Shown piece after piece: positions 37,803 through 48,221 of a stretch of DNA of 64,000 nucleotides. Source of the DNA: Marsupella aquatica. Taxonomy: Eukaryota > Marchantiophyta. A program made the translations under genes and the position numbers. Within the stretch, counting starts at the first letter, position 1, and the number at the start of each line of letters is the position of its first letter. The notes under the pieces are model-generated. The model worked only from the letters and a program-made list of their open reading frames with translations. It had not been told where the DNA came from and searched no databases. Where the stretch lies: the NCBI GenBank assembly GCA_973895155.1, contig OZ316892.1, positions 14,880,001 through 14,944,000 on the forward strand. Direction: 5' to 3'.

Positions 37803-38836
37803 TAGTAAACTTTTCCTGATTCATCTGCAAGCATCTGGCTAAGTAGCTATCTGTGGGTTCGTCTGTGCGTCTATTGATGGGAGCCTCATTTTATCTATAA
37901 AGTGCCATCAATTGGAATTGTACTCTTTGGTGCATTGATTCTAATCACCATCAGCAAACTCAATGAGCAAGGACTGGTAAGACTAGGGATCAAGCTTGAA
38001 TGTTTTGGATTGAAAACAGATGAATTTGAAGGACAACAATCACAATTTCTAGGACAACCTGATTTCGGGTGAGCACTCCAAACGTATGTCGCTTGACGGC
38101 CTGGTATTTCAGCAACAGTATTGAGAAGAACCAGAATAGGTGCTTGTCAAACTCTCCAACGCACCATACTAACAAACTACGAAGAGCGAGGATAGCTGGT
38201 TTGGGAGCCTAGAAGGAACCTTACTGCAGACCAGGTTCCGAAACAAGAGGAAACGAGCAGGTGGAAAGTTCATCGAGATGTTTCCATCTTCAGGCTTGGG
38301 AGTAAATGGCAGTATGTTAAGAAGAAAGGTGAACATTTGATTGACATGTTCTCATCTAGAACACCTAACACATAGTCCACGCAGATTCAAGAAGATGGTC
38401 ATCTTCATCAGGTGCCTTGCTTCACTAATATCATGCAAAGGAAGCTATTGTGCGTCAATCATTCACTCAATTCTAGTGTAGGTCTGCAGTTAGGTTCCTT
38501 CTGGGTTCAAATGCAAATTGACCTTCCGTCTCAAATAGGACTCACTGAATTCCTAATGTTACCATTGAGCTTTGTCTCAAATAGCACTCCCTGAATTCCT
38601 CTCTCACCAATGTCTGCCTTAATTCATCATTCTGCAAAGGGCTCATTCATAATCTTAGTGGTCGAAGAATGTCTGAGAGTCTGGACATCATTGGTATCAA
38701 CACAGGTCAGTCCAAGACATTCATATCTACTTAGTGACTTAAATGTATCACCCTCTCGATTTGCCCATGATTATGTTTAATATAAGCCACTTAACCAGGT
38801 TTAAACTCCCTTTGAAGATGTACGAAAATGGATGGC

Positions 38837-39150
38837 AGTTTAGCGATAGCATGAGGCCGACAGAGTTCTGTCAAAAAAAGTCAAAACCTGCACTGAAGAG
38901 TGGATGATGCTTTCGAATACGTTTAATGTTTTCCCATATTTTATGCTCTTGTTTGGCTTGAGTGTGCAGAGAACATCTAGTTTTGTGGGGCTTCATGCTA
39001 TCCGTAACTTGTGGGGCAGGTTACGGATAGCATGAAGCTATCAAAGTTTTGATAAAGGTCACTGAAGGGTGTATGATTTGCACTGAAGGGTGTATGATGT
39101 TTCCCGTATATGTTTGGCCTTATATATACACAGAACATCAAGGTTTGTGG
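38837..39150. repeat. Two diverged direct-repeat copies flanking a hairpin
   Basis: A segment starting near 38839 (GCGATAGCATGAGGC) and ending GAACATCTAGTTTTGTGGGGC near 38991 is repeated from about 39024 (CGGATAGCATGAAGC) to about 39151 (GAACATCAAGGTTTGTGGGGC). Both contain CACTGAAG.GTG.ATGAT. The perfect hairpin at 38990-39038 sits at the junction of the two copies. Confidence 0.65.
38990..39038. repeat. Perfect 19-bp inverted repeat with 11-base loop
   Basis: Left arm 38990-39008 (GCTTCATGCTATCCGTAAC) and right arm 39020-39038 are exact reverse complements; the loop is TTGTGGGGCAG. It lies in the region beyond the 3' end of SPL. Confidence 0.93.
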
Positions 39151-39345
39151 GGCATAGTATTTGATGATTATGTCCAGGTAAATTCACAGGGTAGTCTACT
39201 CTGCACATTATGAAATTACGGAAACCAGGTTTCGATGCTAGCATTGACCCCGAATAGTGTTCCTTTTTTCATCCCATCATCTTTGACATGGTCCTTATTG
39301 AGTGTGGATTTAGGGTTACTCAGGGGATCGTAGCAGGATATTGCC

Positions 39346-39400
39346 GTTGGAAGTGTTCTGTGCTTACTTGACGTACTTGTAAGCACAGAACACTTCCAAC
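39346..39400. repeat. Perfect 22-bp inverted repeat with 11-base loop
   Basis: The left arm is 39346-39367 (starting GTTGGAAGTGTTCTGTGC). The right arm, 39379-39400, is its exact reverse complement. The 11-base loop is TTGACGTACTT. It resembles a short hairpin transposon or small-RNA-precursor-like stem; no flanking target duplication was recognised. Confidence 0.95.
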
Positions 39401-40478
39401 TTGTACATTCAATACATTGTATGATCTGAACAATTCAAATATTGAATGTAAATGTGGTCATCTAATTGGAAATTTCTACGACGAGGGGATCATTCTGACT
39501 GTTTTCAATTTAGACTCTCTACGAGCACGACATGACTGGCGTCAATTAGTCTAGTTGGGCTGGCGGCTTCTCATTTGAGTCCAAGAGAGACGTCAATAAA
39601 CGTAGGTGGGTAAGTGAGTTCTTTAAAGTTCGAATTGAGGTCGACACATGAAATGGTCGCCTAGAAACATTTCGAAGCTAAGTAATGAAGAAAAAACAAC
39701 CAAATATAGGGTTATGAAGTTTCCGACTTCAAAGGCTCGGGTGGATTCTATTACCACAATGTGACACAGGAGTTCTAGTAAAATCCAAGGCTTCTACATT
39801 CATGTTTGTGAAAGGCACCGACAACGGCATTTCAGATGGGAAGTGGGTGCGGCGAAGAACATAAATCGCCTTGCCACGAAATTTCGCACAAAAAATAACC
39901 ACTCGGCACTTCCACGGCTCGGCGAATCTTATAATGTTCCAGACCATTAACTCTGGACGAAGGATACAGTATGGCAGATTGTTAAAACTCAAAATAAAAG
40001 CCGCATAGCATCGGAATGGGTTTCCAAGTATGTATTTACAAATCTCCATCTATTCCGAAACTTAGGCCATTCTTGACGTTAGGAACCCCTCCAAACTAGA
40101 GAAAATATCCAAGTGATCGATTTGTGTTTCCTTGAGAGGCTCTACATCAGAACTGACTTCTGTCCCAAGACAGAAGTGCTGGGGACATTTATAAGTTAAT
40201 TCCTGGGGACACCACAGACCAGCAAAATACCCTTCGGAAAGACGAGCAAGCACTCGGCGAAAATGGAATTCAATCTAGCTCAAGGCAACCCAACAACCTT
40301 TCTATATCCAACAATTTCCCAAAAGCTAGATGTATCCAAGCCTGTGGCGAAAAAAATTGACCTTCCACACTGCTAGAGAGCATCGTCCTTACATGCTAGG
40401 TATCCTGGCTCAACTTGGAAGCAACAGAGAGACGTAGCGTACACTGCGGATTAGCCCTCCTGCAAAACGGACTACCAC

Positions 40479-43400
40479 CTATAACATCTGCTGAGAATCG
40501 AACAAACTAGACTCAAAAGGTCTCAATGCAGAAAACTCAGCAAATTGCCCATGAGACTGAGGAGAGGGTAATTGCATGAGGTCAATAGTGGGGCGCTGGG
40601 AAGAAGAGGAGCCCTGTAAGCCACGAAACTCGGACTGTCCTTGCATTACCGCTAGCATGGTATGACTTTCAAAGCTTCCCACCATACCCAAACCTGACAA
40701 AATACCCTGATGCTGCTCCCTACTTTCCCCCTGATTACCGGGCGAGACAACTATGTCTCTGGGTGAATGGGGCTGGTGGCGAAACAGCTTTTCGACGGTT
40801 CCAGGTGCCGATGCATGATAGTGAGATTGTAGGCCTCTTGGAGAAAATGAGGTTCTTGTGTTATCCGAAATGAGCTGCTCCAGCGTCACGTCCGACTGTG
40901 TGGAGACAGCCAACGACACCGAGCCTGAGGCACCCCCTCTGGAGCCCCATGCCTGCGATGACAGAAGAGAGAGAGCACGCCCAGAGTCTGATATTCCAGA
41001 TACACTTGGTGAGGTTGGACCATCCAGGCCAGCCAGTACACTAGCTGGGCCAGAGGAAGATGAAAGAGTTAGGCCAGGCCCCGCTGAACCTGAACCGTCT
41101 ACTGCATAATGATGCCCGGCACCAGCAATTTGCCTTTTGGGGCTCTGTAAAAACATGAGCACTCTATCTGTAGCTGAGGAGAGAAAGGGCTGTCTCTCTC
41201 CACATACTACTTGTGACTGGCATGCCAGCCCCGTAGAATCGTCAGCCCTCCCAAGGCCTGGCCATGGTCCTTTGCCTTGATTTAACTTGAAATTGTTACC
41301 GCCCAAAGAGCCTGACTGATCATCAGAGTCTATCGATGTAGAAGAAGATCCAGGTGTCCTTTGCATTGGAATGAAGCAACCCTGCTCTATCAACCCATTA
41401 GAGCCTCGCTTACTCTCTGCAACGTCATCAGCAATCAAGGTGAGAGGTAGTAAGTCAGTTTCAGGATCCACTCAGTCTCACCGTGACGGGTCCCAACACA
41501 TTCACCACTGCAATCCGTGCTGAAAAGAAAGCACACTCGAAAATGCTAGAAGAACATTCGATCTCTATGCATCTGTTCTTTATTGGCTAGCTGATCGGGA
41601 GAAAAGAAAACAGCATTCAGACATAACATAACTATAAAGTTGGCATACAAGAGTCACAGAACAGACCAAACACTGGCATACCAGGCATGCATGTGAAGGA
41701 CGACATTTTGGCTGCAACTGTGAGATAGCTCAAGTCGGCTTTATTTTCTTTCGAACAAAAACAAACTAATCTCAGTACCCAAGGAGCTTCACAGAAGGGG
41801 CCAACCAACCAGAAAAGCTCAATGGCTAGGACCCGATATAGTCTAACAGCTATGCTGTGGGCTGGCTCTAGAAGCTGTGGGAGACACTTTCACAATAACA
41901 TCTGTGATCGAACTACACGCGCCCATTCGACAAAGCAGCTACGCTTCCAACCAGAAAGAATTTCTGAGAGATCTGTAATTCGTCCGACAGAAAGTTGGCG
42001 CGGGTAGCGGACTATGAAGTCAATTCAACCTCGTACTTACCAGCCATTGCATAGTGGCATCTTCTGAAGAAGAAACTTGTACAAAATTGGAGGGGGAAGA
42101 CAGAATATGTTCGTACAAAATTTCCCCACTCCCTGATCAGTTTTCTCGAGTACAGTCACATATAAGAACAAAGCACCAACTAGCAAGATACATACGATAG
42201 GCGCACAGCCGACAGGAGTTCGCATCCACAATTTACAGTTACTGTGAGAGCTCGGGCACAACACAGATAGCCTCGGAGAATCGAGGAAGTGAAGCACAAG
42301 CGTCCAACCTCTACCGTAGACCTTATCTCGACTAACAATTTGGAGTGATGAAACAACCCGCATGTGGAATGATAACAACACCGCTGATAAAAACCCGAAC
42401 AAGCAATAGATGGTTAGTAAAAATAATCACCTTCGCCGTTGACACTGCTTGCATGTGAACCGCCTTCGTTTTGGAAAACCGTAGAGCTCCCAGTAGAAAC
42501 TATGGCAGCAGGCTCTGGCTGTGGCTTGCGACGGCGCTCGTTATGTCCAGCCAGTCTTCTCCTACAACTCCTTTTCCCTTCGTCAAACTCTGTCAACACA
42601 TGAAAACTGGATCCCAGATCAAACAGTCAATTAAAAATACCAATTCAGGGAACAATGTAAGACAAGCAGCTCAACTCAAGCACAAAGGTGCGATTAGATA
42701 TGCACTGACGGTTTTGCCGATAGCTAGGCCTCATCCTCTCGAAAGCAACCCTCGTAATGACATTCCAGAGCACCCCGAGGTTCTTGACTACATGTGGAGG
42801 ACATTCAACTAATCTTAACCGGTGCTGCTTACGATTTCTTTAAAGAATCACGAGCTCATGGGGAAGCTGAGCGTTGGGCTTCCCGCCTACTCTCAAACAG
42901 AGAACATGATTCTCTGGAAAAACACAGCTAGTTATGCATAAAATTTCTCACGGCATGCGAGGAAACTCAACGATAACGTCCTAGACCATGCGCCCTTATC
43001 TGCGACTATCATATTTGCAGAGTCGTGAGTGTATACGTCGAAACCTAGGTTCGCTCAGTACGGCTGGCAGGCGTGCAATCAGTTGTACTCACCGTGATAA
43101 ATCCGCAACATTGAGAGCCAGAGATACGGGTCTACGGCACAAGAGAGGGAGAGAGTACGCCTCGAAGTCACCTAGTTGACTACTGACCCTGCTATGTACC
43201 GTAGAAAGGTTCCCCTAATTGTAATAGCAGAGGAGAACATCGTCACCCAAAGTAGTAAGTGCCGCTACAAATCGCATTCAATTCCGGGTACGTCTGAAGG
43301 ATGGAAGAGTTATCAGGTACAATATCCATGGTCGGGATCTGACAAGTTATAACGCATCGTGCCAGAGCAAGGGTTCCGACGGACTGGGGACTGGATAATG

Positions 43401-45132
43401 TTTAGTGTCTACAGAAAACATTCATATCAATCAGGACCCTGCTCAGTCGGAGATACTGCTCGACAGAAACCCTCGAACTCAATGGCTATTCTCAAATTAC
43501 GGGCAAGACAATACTGACCGATGCACACCGCAGAGGACGACGTTCCTAGACGAACTGCCTGCCTCTGGTCACTTTGATACGACCGCCCTAAACCGAGCTT
43601 AGTTTCTCTAATCTTGTCAACTGGAACATTGCACGACCAAGTCTCCCTGGTCTTATAGATCACGACGACCCCAACCAGCGACGACGACCACAAGAGACTG
43701 AACGAAGTCAAAATTCCAAGCTTTTGCCCTCGGCACAAGCCACAATATTGCAGTCACAACACGGGGGGAGCTCCCGGACATCGTCAAAACGACGACAGTA
43801 GTCGAAACACACTTCCTCTAATAAAAATAAGAGTACGCGTGTTCAAAGGGGAAAGTAGCTGGTCGGAGAGGGAAACAGGCAATAGAATGGAGGGGTATCT
43901 AAAACTGTTATTGACAGGCGGCCATGAATAACAAAACTGCAGAGAACAGCCATGCAGGTGCTAGGTCCGAGGCTGCGAAACCTAACAAACAAGTGTGGAG
44001 GAATCAGACGGTCCCCAGTAAGAACAAGTGAAACACAGCATAAACAACAACATCAAAAAACTATCATGAGACTAATATGAGACAACAATTGGTTGGATAG
44101 GCACCGGCTGCATTGCTGACAGAAGCGTTGTTCAAATCCTGCGGCCATGACTTTAGCCGCTTTAGAGTGAAGCTCGCATACTTTGTGCCTGCGATGGTAA
44201 TCTTTGGACGCCGACAGGTCTTGCTTGCAACCTTCTACTTGGCACCTAGGTACTTGGATTCCCGGAGACTGCACTCGTTGTTTCTTCCCCGGAGGACATA
44301 CGGCAAACACGGCTGGGCCAGCACCACGACCGCCTCCGCCAGAATCTTCAAAGTAAGTGCGCCTCCCCAGCTTCAGACCCATAAGAGAGTCAGTCCCTCC
44401 TACATTCACTCTACCACCACCATTGCTATACTCTTGCACATTGTTCTTCCGCCGTTCCCCCGTTTCTCCCAGCCCCAAAGCTAGCCTGCGCTGCTGCTCG
44501 GAGCTAAATACGGAACCTGAGGTTGAAAACCTCTGCTCCACCCCAGCTGCTACATTTCCCAACCTCCTAGTCTCCGGAACAGCACTCTCGTTATTCGTAA
44601 TTAGGGAACCCCCCCGGTTCCCTGAAGAAGCGACCGTAATCCCTACCGAGACGCTCTCGGAGCTCTGACCACCGCTGGAACCGAAAGAGACTGTCATCGA
44701 GGCATCCCCGCGACGACCGGGAAACACAGCACCGCTCACCTGGTCCCAATCCCACGAAGACCCCTTCACATCCCATTCCACTGATCTCCCCCCGTTGTAA
44801 TCCGGCGGTGTACCTCCTTCCATGCTTTCCGCAATGCTGCGAGCATGTTCCCAACTTGGAGTCGAACCCCACCCTCCACCGTGCGGAGACTCCGACTGTC
44901 CTCCCAATGCTGCATGCTGGTGTTGTGCGGCCATCGCCGTATGATGCCGAGGTTGTGCCCCCGGTAGTTGTTGCTCCTGCTGCTGAGCCACCGAACTCCG
45001 CGCGTTCCCGTTCCCTTTCAATGCCCTCGACGGCGACGATTGACAACTTTCCCCCGTTCCTTGCGACGACACTTTCATTCCAATATCCTCAGTCGTTGCT
45101 TCAGCTATACTAGAGCTTTTCCCGTCCTCCAT
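40479..45132 (-). CDS. SPL: SBP-box (SPL) transcription factor, miR156-targeted
   Basis: A plant-specific nuclear transcription factor that binds GTAC-core DNA and controls phase change and reproductive development. Three exons: 45132-44105, 42606-42431, 41470-40479; 731 aa. The SBP domain (about 297-372) has two zinc sites: CQVEGC with KVCELHSKA and FCQQCSR, then [20 protein letters not shown]. It ends in the basic nuclear-localisation stretch HNERRRK. Intron 1 (1498 bp) splits the codon for the last residue of CQQCSR, the position conserved across SPL genes. The N-terminal 290 residues are disordered, rich in Gly, Ser and Gln. Exon 3 encodes a Ser/Gly-rich C-terminus with ALSLLSSQ at about 566-573, the peptide of the miR156 site, and stops after QQML. 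An in-frame TAG lies 15 bases upstream of ATG 45132, fixing the start. Ankyrin repeats of the large SPL class are absent. Confidence 0.97.
40959..40978 (-). promoter_or_regulatory. miR156 target site in SPL exon 3
   Basis: The plus strand reads TGACAGAAGAGAGAGAGCAC, which is the canonical 20-nt miR156 sequence itself. The SPL transcript, read from the minus strand, is therefore perfectly complementary over all 20 bases. The site lies inside the coding region and encodes the ALSLLS peptide, as in other miR156-controlled SPL genes. Cleavage is expected between target bases opposite miRNA positions 10 and 11. Confidence 0.97.
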
Positions 45133-47330
45133 CTCCAGCTGTCCCTAGCATTGAATACCACAACACCTCTCTCGCCCCCAACCCCCGCGCGGCACCTCCT
45201 CCTCCCCCTCCGTCGTTCTATCTTAGCTCACGGCACTTCCCTCCTCCTCCTCTTCTCCTCGTCCCTCCTCCTCTCCTACCTCTCTTCAACTACACACTCC
45301 TAAACAGACTACCGACTCCTCCTCTCATAAGTCCACAACTTTTTCCACACTCCACTGAAAGTTTATAACATAACCCCCGGATTGGAGCTTTCCTTCACAA
45401 TAACACACTCCTACTCGATCTACGACTACGACAGCCCAACAAGTCCCTCTCACATTTCTCTCACATCGTCTCGGCGCACAGCAGCAGCAGCCTCCTCCCT
45501 CCTCTCCCCTCCCCTCCGCTCCCCTCCGCACCGCAGCTTCAATCCATCCCTTCTTTCGTTTTCGCTCCGGTCGCCATCCTCCCTTGCATCACGAGCAGCT
45601 GGCATAGACGGAAGGACACAACGGGCTGTGGTAGTGTCTTTAGCCAGCAGAAGACTGCCGCAGAGCAGTCAAGGACCCAGCTCGCCCGTTCCGTACGTAC
45701 TCACCGCCACAGCTCTGTACATTTTCTCCGGTACTATCTTACGGGTGGGTACTCTCTGTCCAGACCAGACCAGACCAGCGCAGCGCAGCCTTCACTCTAC
45801 CGTAGCAGACTCTCGCATAGTTGAGCTGAACTGGGCCGAGCTGAGCTGAGCTGAGCTGAGTTCATCCCAGGGGAGCCGGCTTTTCCTTATTAGAGTCTCG
45901 TCGTCGTCGTGTCTTCGTCTTCGTCCCTCGGCACAGACAGTCCACGGACAGAAGATCTACGCCTACACTCCACTACTGGTAGTCTGGTACAACTTACTTC
46001 TCAAGAATAGTCAGTACTACTCGTTCTGTAGTGTACGGCAATTCCATTTTTTCTTCGCTCCCCTTGAAACTTCTTCACCCTCAATCCATAAGAACAGAAG
46101 AGGGGAACGAAGCAGGCAAGTTCATCAATCCCCTCCCCTCCCCTCCCCTCTCCTCTCCTCTCTCTCTCTCCTCGCCGTTTGTTGCCTTCGCTCGTCCGCT
46201 TCCACTCTGACTCCCACTGCAGCATAGCTTTCCGTTGCACGACGGAGACGAAAAGCGAGCGAATGAAATGATGCGGTGGGGCTGCAACAACGAGCACAGA
46301 GGGAGGAGCAAGAGCAAAGTTGAGGCGATTGACTAGTTTCGAACAACAGATCGAACTCATTGGATACCCGTTTGCTGGCGGGCCGAGCCAAATGAGGTGT
46401 AGTAATAATATAATATGTAGTACTGTGCGGTACCTGTCTGTACCTCGCTGCTCGGCACCCGACATCCCCTTCTTCCCCTTCAATCAATTCACTACTAATG
46501 CACTCTACTCTACTCTACTCTACACTACACTACTCTACTCTACTATACTAGTCCGCCTACACACACCCTCTTCACCCATCCCGCTTTGCCCTCCGTACCG
46601 CAGTTACGGCTCTTATCACCCTGCCTCTCTTTGTCTCCTCCATGTTTTTCTTCCTGGAGGCGGGCAGGCGGACGGGCAGGGCCGAAGGGACTGGAATACT
46701 GGATCACTGGAGGTGTATGTATGTATGTACGTACATAGGTACTGTATTCAGTTTCGCTGCGGCCCGAGTGCTCGCGCAATCAGAAGCCTCGCCGGGCACC
46801 TGCTTCGGGCACGGTAGGCAGGCAGCTATACACACTCTACTACACACTAAACTCCCGCGGGAGGGCGGGCAGGGCGGGTTAGGGCGGGCAAAGGGGGGCA
46901 GACAGAGGAAGTGGGGCAGTGGGCAGAGGGCTGCTGCACTGGGCACCGCAAGTACGGGACCACGCAGATCGGGCAGACCGAGATCGTACGACTGGTACAG
47001 GTGGTACTGCAGGCACATTGATTTGGGGCGCAGGCCCACCGACGACATCTCACAAAGGGCGCACCCGACATCTCGTCTTCACCAGCCCCCGCCGTACGGT
47101 CCTCCTAGGAGTAGTAGTAGTCTCTCGCTCTCTCGGGCAGCTACCCTCCGAACAGACCCGTACCGTACCGCCCGCACATTCAATTGCGCGCAGGCCCGGC
47201 GTGATTCATTGCAAGGCTGCAAACTCCCGCATAGTACCGCTCATGTTTGGATGCGCCCGCGGGGACTCTTGTAACCGTACTGAGGACCTCGCGCGAGACA
47301 GTGTGGTACGGTGAATCGGCAGACTTTATT
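45133..47330 (-). promoter_or_regulatory. SPL promoter and 5' leader, GA-rich on the coding strand
   Basis: Upstream of the SPL start the plus strand is C/T-rich (CTCCTCCTCC 45190-45300, CCCCTCCCCT 45505-45525, CTCTCTCTCC at 46130-46170), so the transcript-sense strand is GA-rich. Simple repeats include (GACCA)n at 45765-45778, (GAGCT)n at 45837-45860 and (CTCTA)n at 46501-46551. GC content and CG frequency are raised from about 46,550 to 47,330. Open frames on both strands in this interval are composition artefacts. Transcription start not determined. Confidence 0.55.
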
Positions 47331-48008
47331 CTATATTTATTTCTCCGTTTGCGGCCGTTTTCGGCATTTTCTTCTTTTCTCGACTCTGCGAATCTCTGCT
47401 ACTTCTGCTGCCGTCGTATCTCTGCCGTTTTGGGAAAGCCGGGAATATGGCGGAACCGTAATTGCCTCCGATATCCTCCCTCCCCCACCAATCACAGCTG
47501 ACAATGCGTTGCCCAGTCCTCGCTTTGTGTTGGCCATGGGTGCCAAGTGCGCAATGCCAGTACTGTACTGCCCTCGACCATTATTGTGTCACATGCAATG
47601 CAGTGCTGTTTCGGGCGCCTCCCCAGTCCCCCTCCTCTTCGGCAATCTCCCAGGCACTTCATCCACCGTACATTCGTCCATCATCCCTCTCCCCTCCCCC
47701 TCCTCATCAGTTTTCCCACTTTGTGGAGGCGGTTTCAGATTTGCAGCTTTTATTTCTTAAGGGGCCTCATCAATATTGTTGAGACTAATCTTCCCACCTT
47801 CTGGAGACGGTTTCAGATTTTCAGGGTTTAGTTATTAGGGGGACTCATTGCTGTTGCGACTTGACTTGACGAATAAAGTTTCGTTCGGCATGGGCATGGA
47901 ACAAAAGTGGCTCAGGATGGGGGAGATGGTCTGCACAATGTTTTGTAGAGAAACAACCGCTTCTTGTGCGGCTTTCCGGCATTTCAGACGCAGAGTTTTT
48001 TGGGTCCA
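47331..48008. other. Upstream flank of SPL with an 80-bp imperfect direct repeat
   Basis: No gene seen. Two related segments begin near 47710 and 47789 (CTTCCCAC(T)TT.TGGAG(G/A)CGGTTTCAGATTT, then TTATTTCTTAAGGGG or TTAGTTATTAGGGG, then CTCAT). The MITE at 48013 follows about 150 bp downstream. Confidence 0.55.
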
Positions 48009-48012
48009 TTAA

Positions 48013-48217
48013 ACCACACCTGCCACTATAAAAGCCTCATTCCATGGTTCACTACTCACCATAAAAGGTGTAACACTAGCACCTTTTGTGGAGTACTTGC
48101 CAAAAAAAACTTTTGCAATCAGCACCTTTTGTGGAGCTCAAAGTCCATTTCTGAACTTGTACTCTACAAAATGAGAGCTACAGGTTACCTGTAGCCCTTT
48201 ATAGGGGCAGGTGTGGT
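48013..48217. mobile_element. 205-bp MITE with terminal inverted repeats, TTAA flanks
   Basis: The left terminus ACCACACCTGCCACTATAAA and the right terminus (reverse complement ACCACACCTGCCCCTATAAA) form inverted repeats of about 20 bp with one mismatch. TTAA occurs immediately outside both ends (48009-48012 and 48218-48221), consistent with a target-site duplication. No coding capacity. Inside are two CACCTTTTGTGGAG copies and a GCTACAGGTTACCTGTAGC near-palindrome close to the right end. TTAA duplications occur in piggyBac-type elements; a three-base TTA/TAA duplication of PIF/Harbinger type cannot be excluded. Confidence 0.8.
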
Positions 48218-48221
48218 TTAA

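Larger units (their letters stand above)
35698..40478. other. Region between the 3' ends of the permease and SPL genes
   Basis: Convergent gene ends. The permease has a candidate AATAAA at 35775-35780. The SPL 3' UTR presumably occupies part of 39700-40478. Between them lie the 126-bp duplication, two long hairpins and a diverged direct repeat, all listed separately. The frame 37026-37217 (containing SKITIVKREGCGDDASEKEN) and the bases after it read like a disordered protein segment interrupted by stop codons, which may be a decayed gene fragment of unknown family. Confidence 0.5.
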
